6,261 nt of DNA from Paludibacteraceae bacterium (GTDB taxonomy: Bacteria; Bacteroidota; Bacteroidia; Bacteroidales; Paludibacteraceae). Each line of letters begins with the position of its first letter. Within the stretch, counting starts at the first letter, position 1. The notes below the pieces were generated by a model. That model saw nothing but the letters and a program-made list of their open reading frames with translations. It made no database searches and was not told the origin of the DNA. The position numbers were made by a program, and so were the translations under genes. Below are positions 5,807-6,261 of the stretch, in pieces. The DNA is taken from positions 1-6,261 of the forward strand of contig JAGCIZ010000210.1 of NCBI GenBank assembly GCA_017648235.1, written 5' to 3'.

Positions 5807-6058
5807 ATGAAAGTATTTGTATTACATAATGCAGAAATGGATTCTGATGGTGTTTTATCAATTGATTCTCATGCCTATTTAATTATTGAAGAAGCTCAAA
5901 AAGCACAAAATATTTTTATTGAAGAATTTATCAATAAAAACAAGAATACAGAATCTGAAAAAATATGCGAGGAGATTAATTTATTTAAAAGAGTTGCATA
6001 TAAAAATAAATTAACTGAATTTCAATCATGTATAAAAGAATTTGATATACAAAACTAA
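5807..6058 (+). CDS. Small acidic helical protein of unknown function (83 residues)
   Basis: I do not recognise this protein. The ATG at 5807 lies 19 bases after the previous stop. An in-frame TTG at 5780 would overlap the previous gene by eight bases and is less likely. It begins with a hydrophobic strand (MKVFVLHNAEMDSDG), then a long, mostly helical region rich in charge (AYLIIEEAQKAQNIFIEEF, then KICEEINLFKRVAY). I count 15 acidic and 10 basic residues, so it is mildly acidic. There is no signal peptide or membrane segment. Its stop codon (6056-6058) overlaps the first codons of the DpnA-like remnant in another frame, so the gene sits exactly at the right edge of the AT-rich block. Whether its last residues were altered at the junction cannot be seen. 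Role unknown; same transcript as the nuclease is likely. Confidence 0.5.
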   Translation: MKVFVLHNAEMDSDGVLSIDSHAYLIIEEAQKAQNIFIEEFINKNKNTESEKICEEINLFKRVAYKNKLTEFQSCIKEFDIQN

Positions 6059-6261
6059 AAGACAATGGCACTATATGGATTTCAGGCACTCACCATAACA
6101 TATTTGTCGTTCAGCGTTGTTTGCAAGAATTAGGATATAAAATCCTAAATGTCATTACATGGCAAAAATCCGATCCACCACCTAACCTTTCTTGCCGCTA
6201 CTTCAATTTTTCTACTGAATTGGTTATTTGGGCTCGAAAACACGAAAAGAAACCTCATAAG
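6055..6261 (+). pseudogene. DpnA-type DNA methyltransferase fragment, no 5' end, runs off the right edge
   Basis: The 69 codons in this frame match the middle of an N4/N6 beta-class methyltransferase (Pfam DNA methylase N-4/N-6), most like DpnA, the second methylase of DpnII-type systems. Marker segments are LKDNGTIWISGTHHN, ELGYKILNVITWQKSDPP, PNLSCRYFNFSTELVIWAR and KKPHK. The N-terminal third of such enzymes, which carries the catalytic DPPY/DPPF-type motif, is absent. Upstream the frame meets a TGA at 6043-6045, and no ATG or GTG occurs in frame before the window ends. The piece therefore looks like a truncated gene, not a protein start. GC (about 33-38%) is higher than in the preceding block. 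In dpnM-dpnA-dpnB operons the endonuclease gene would follow to the right. The right end is unseen, so an internal restart further on cannot be excluded. Confidence 0.8.

Larger units (their letters stand above)
4767..6054 (+). other. AT-rich replacement block inside a DpnII-like restriction-modification locus
   Basis: The block begins directly after methylase motif I and ends where DpnA-like sequence resumes at 6055. Its composition differs sharply from both flanks: hand counts of 60-base rows give about 27% GC at 5281-5340 and 15% at 5581-5640, against 45% at 4621-4680 and 38% at 6181-6240. It carries three rightward genes (4834, 5563, 5807) with gaps of 9 and 19 bases. I see no transposase, terminal inverted repeats or target-site duplication at its edges. 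The boundaries are set by where recognisable methylase sequence stops and starts, so they may be off by several bases. Confidence 0.65.

Noticed and set aside
4761..6060. Target-site duplication or terminal inverted repeats at the edges of the AT-rich block
   Set aside because: The edges share only CTATAAAA-like and CTAAAAGA-like sequence. No clear direct repeat or inverted end was found, so the block is not called a transposon or integron element.

Overview
The window looks like a chromosomal piece from a member of the Bacteroidota, most likely Bacteroidales. Genes start without Shine-Dalgarno sequences. Several starts are preceded by the Bacteroidota -7 box TAnnTTTG, some with a -33 TTTG. 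The housekeeping proteins (LepA, PyrB, a DUF1599 protein, a DoxX/MauE-type membrane protein, TpiA, HU) are of the Bacteroidales type. I have no database search behind this, so the genus is open.

Positions 1-4411 are ordinary core genome. The 5' end of lepA reads leftward out of the window. Divergent from it runs pyrB, then a three-gene rightward group with its own good promoter: a DUF1599 protein with two internal copies of the domain, a DoxX/MauE membrane protein with a thioredoxin-like tail (its start overlaps the previous gene by 29 bases), and tpiA. A strong terminator follows tpiA, and a palindromic two-way terminator separates it from the convergent HU gene. pyrB has no pyrI next to it.

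Positions 4412-6261 are an accessory region and the interesting part. It opens with a well-formed promoter and the first 46 or so codons of a Dam/DpnM-type (MethyltransfD12) adenine methylase. That gene carries a one-base frameshift and is cut off after its SAM-binding motif. It ends with an in-frame piece, lacking any start codon, of a second methyltransferase of the DpnA type (N4/N6 beta class), which runs off the window. These two pieces look like the outer parts of a DpnII-like restriction-modification operon (dpnM-dpnA-dpnB).

Between them lies a much more AT-rich block of about 1.29 kb (4767-6054). It holds a 239-residue protein with an N-terminal winged helix and a C-terminal region that looks like a PD-(D/E)XK nuclease with a BamHI-like E...D...E-x-E set. 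Two small unrecognised genes of 74 and 83 residues follow closely. The block has replaced the catalytic parts of both methylases. A probable nuclease operon therefore sits in a gutted restriction-modification locus with no intact methylase visible. This recalls the exchange of DpnI and DpnII cassettes at one site in pneumococcus, but the genes here are different. Whether the nuclease is active, targets modified DNA, or is protected by a methylase elsewhere cannot be told from this window.
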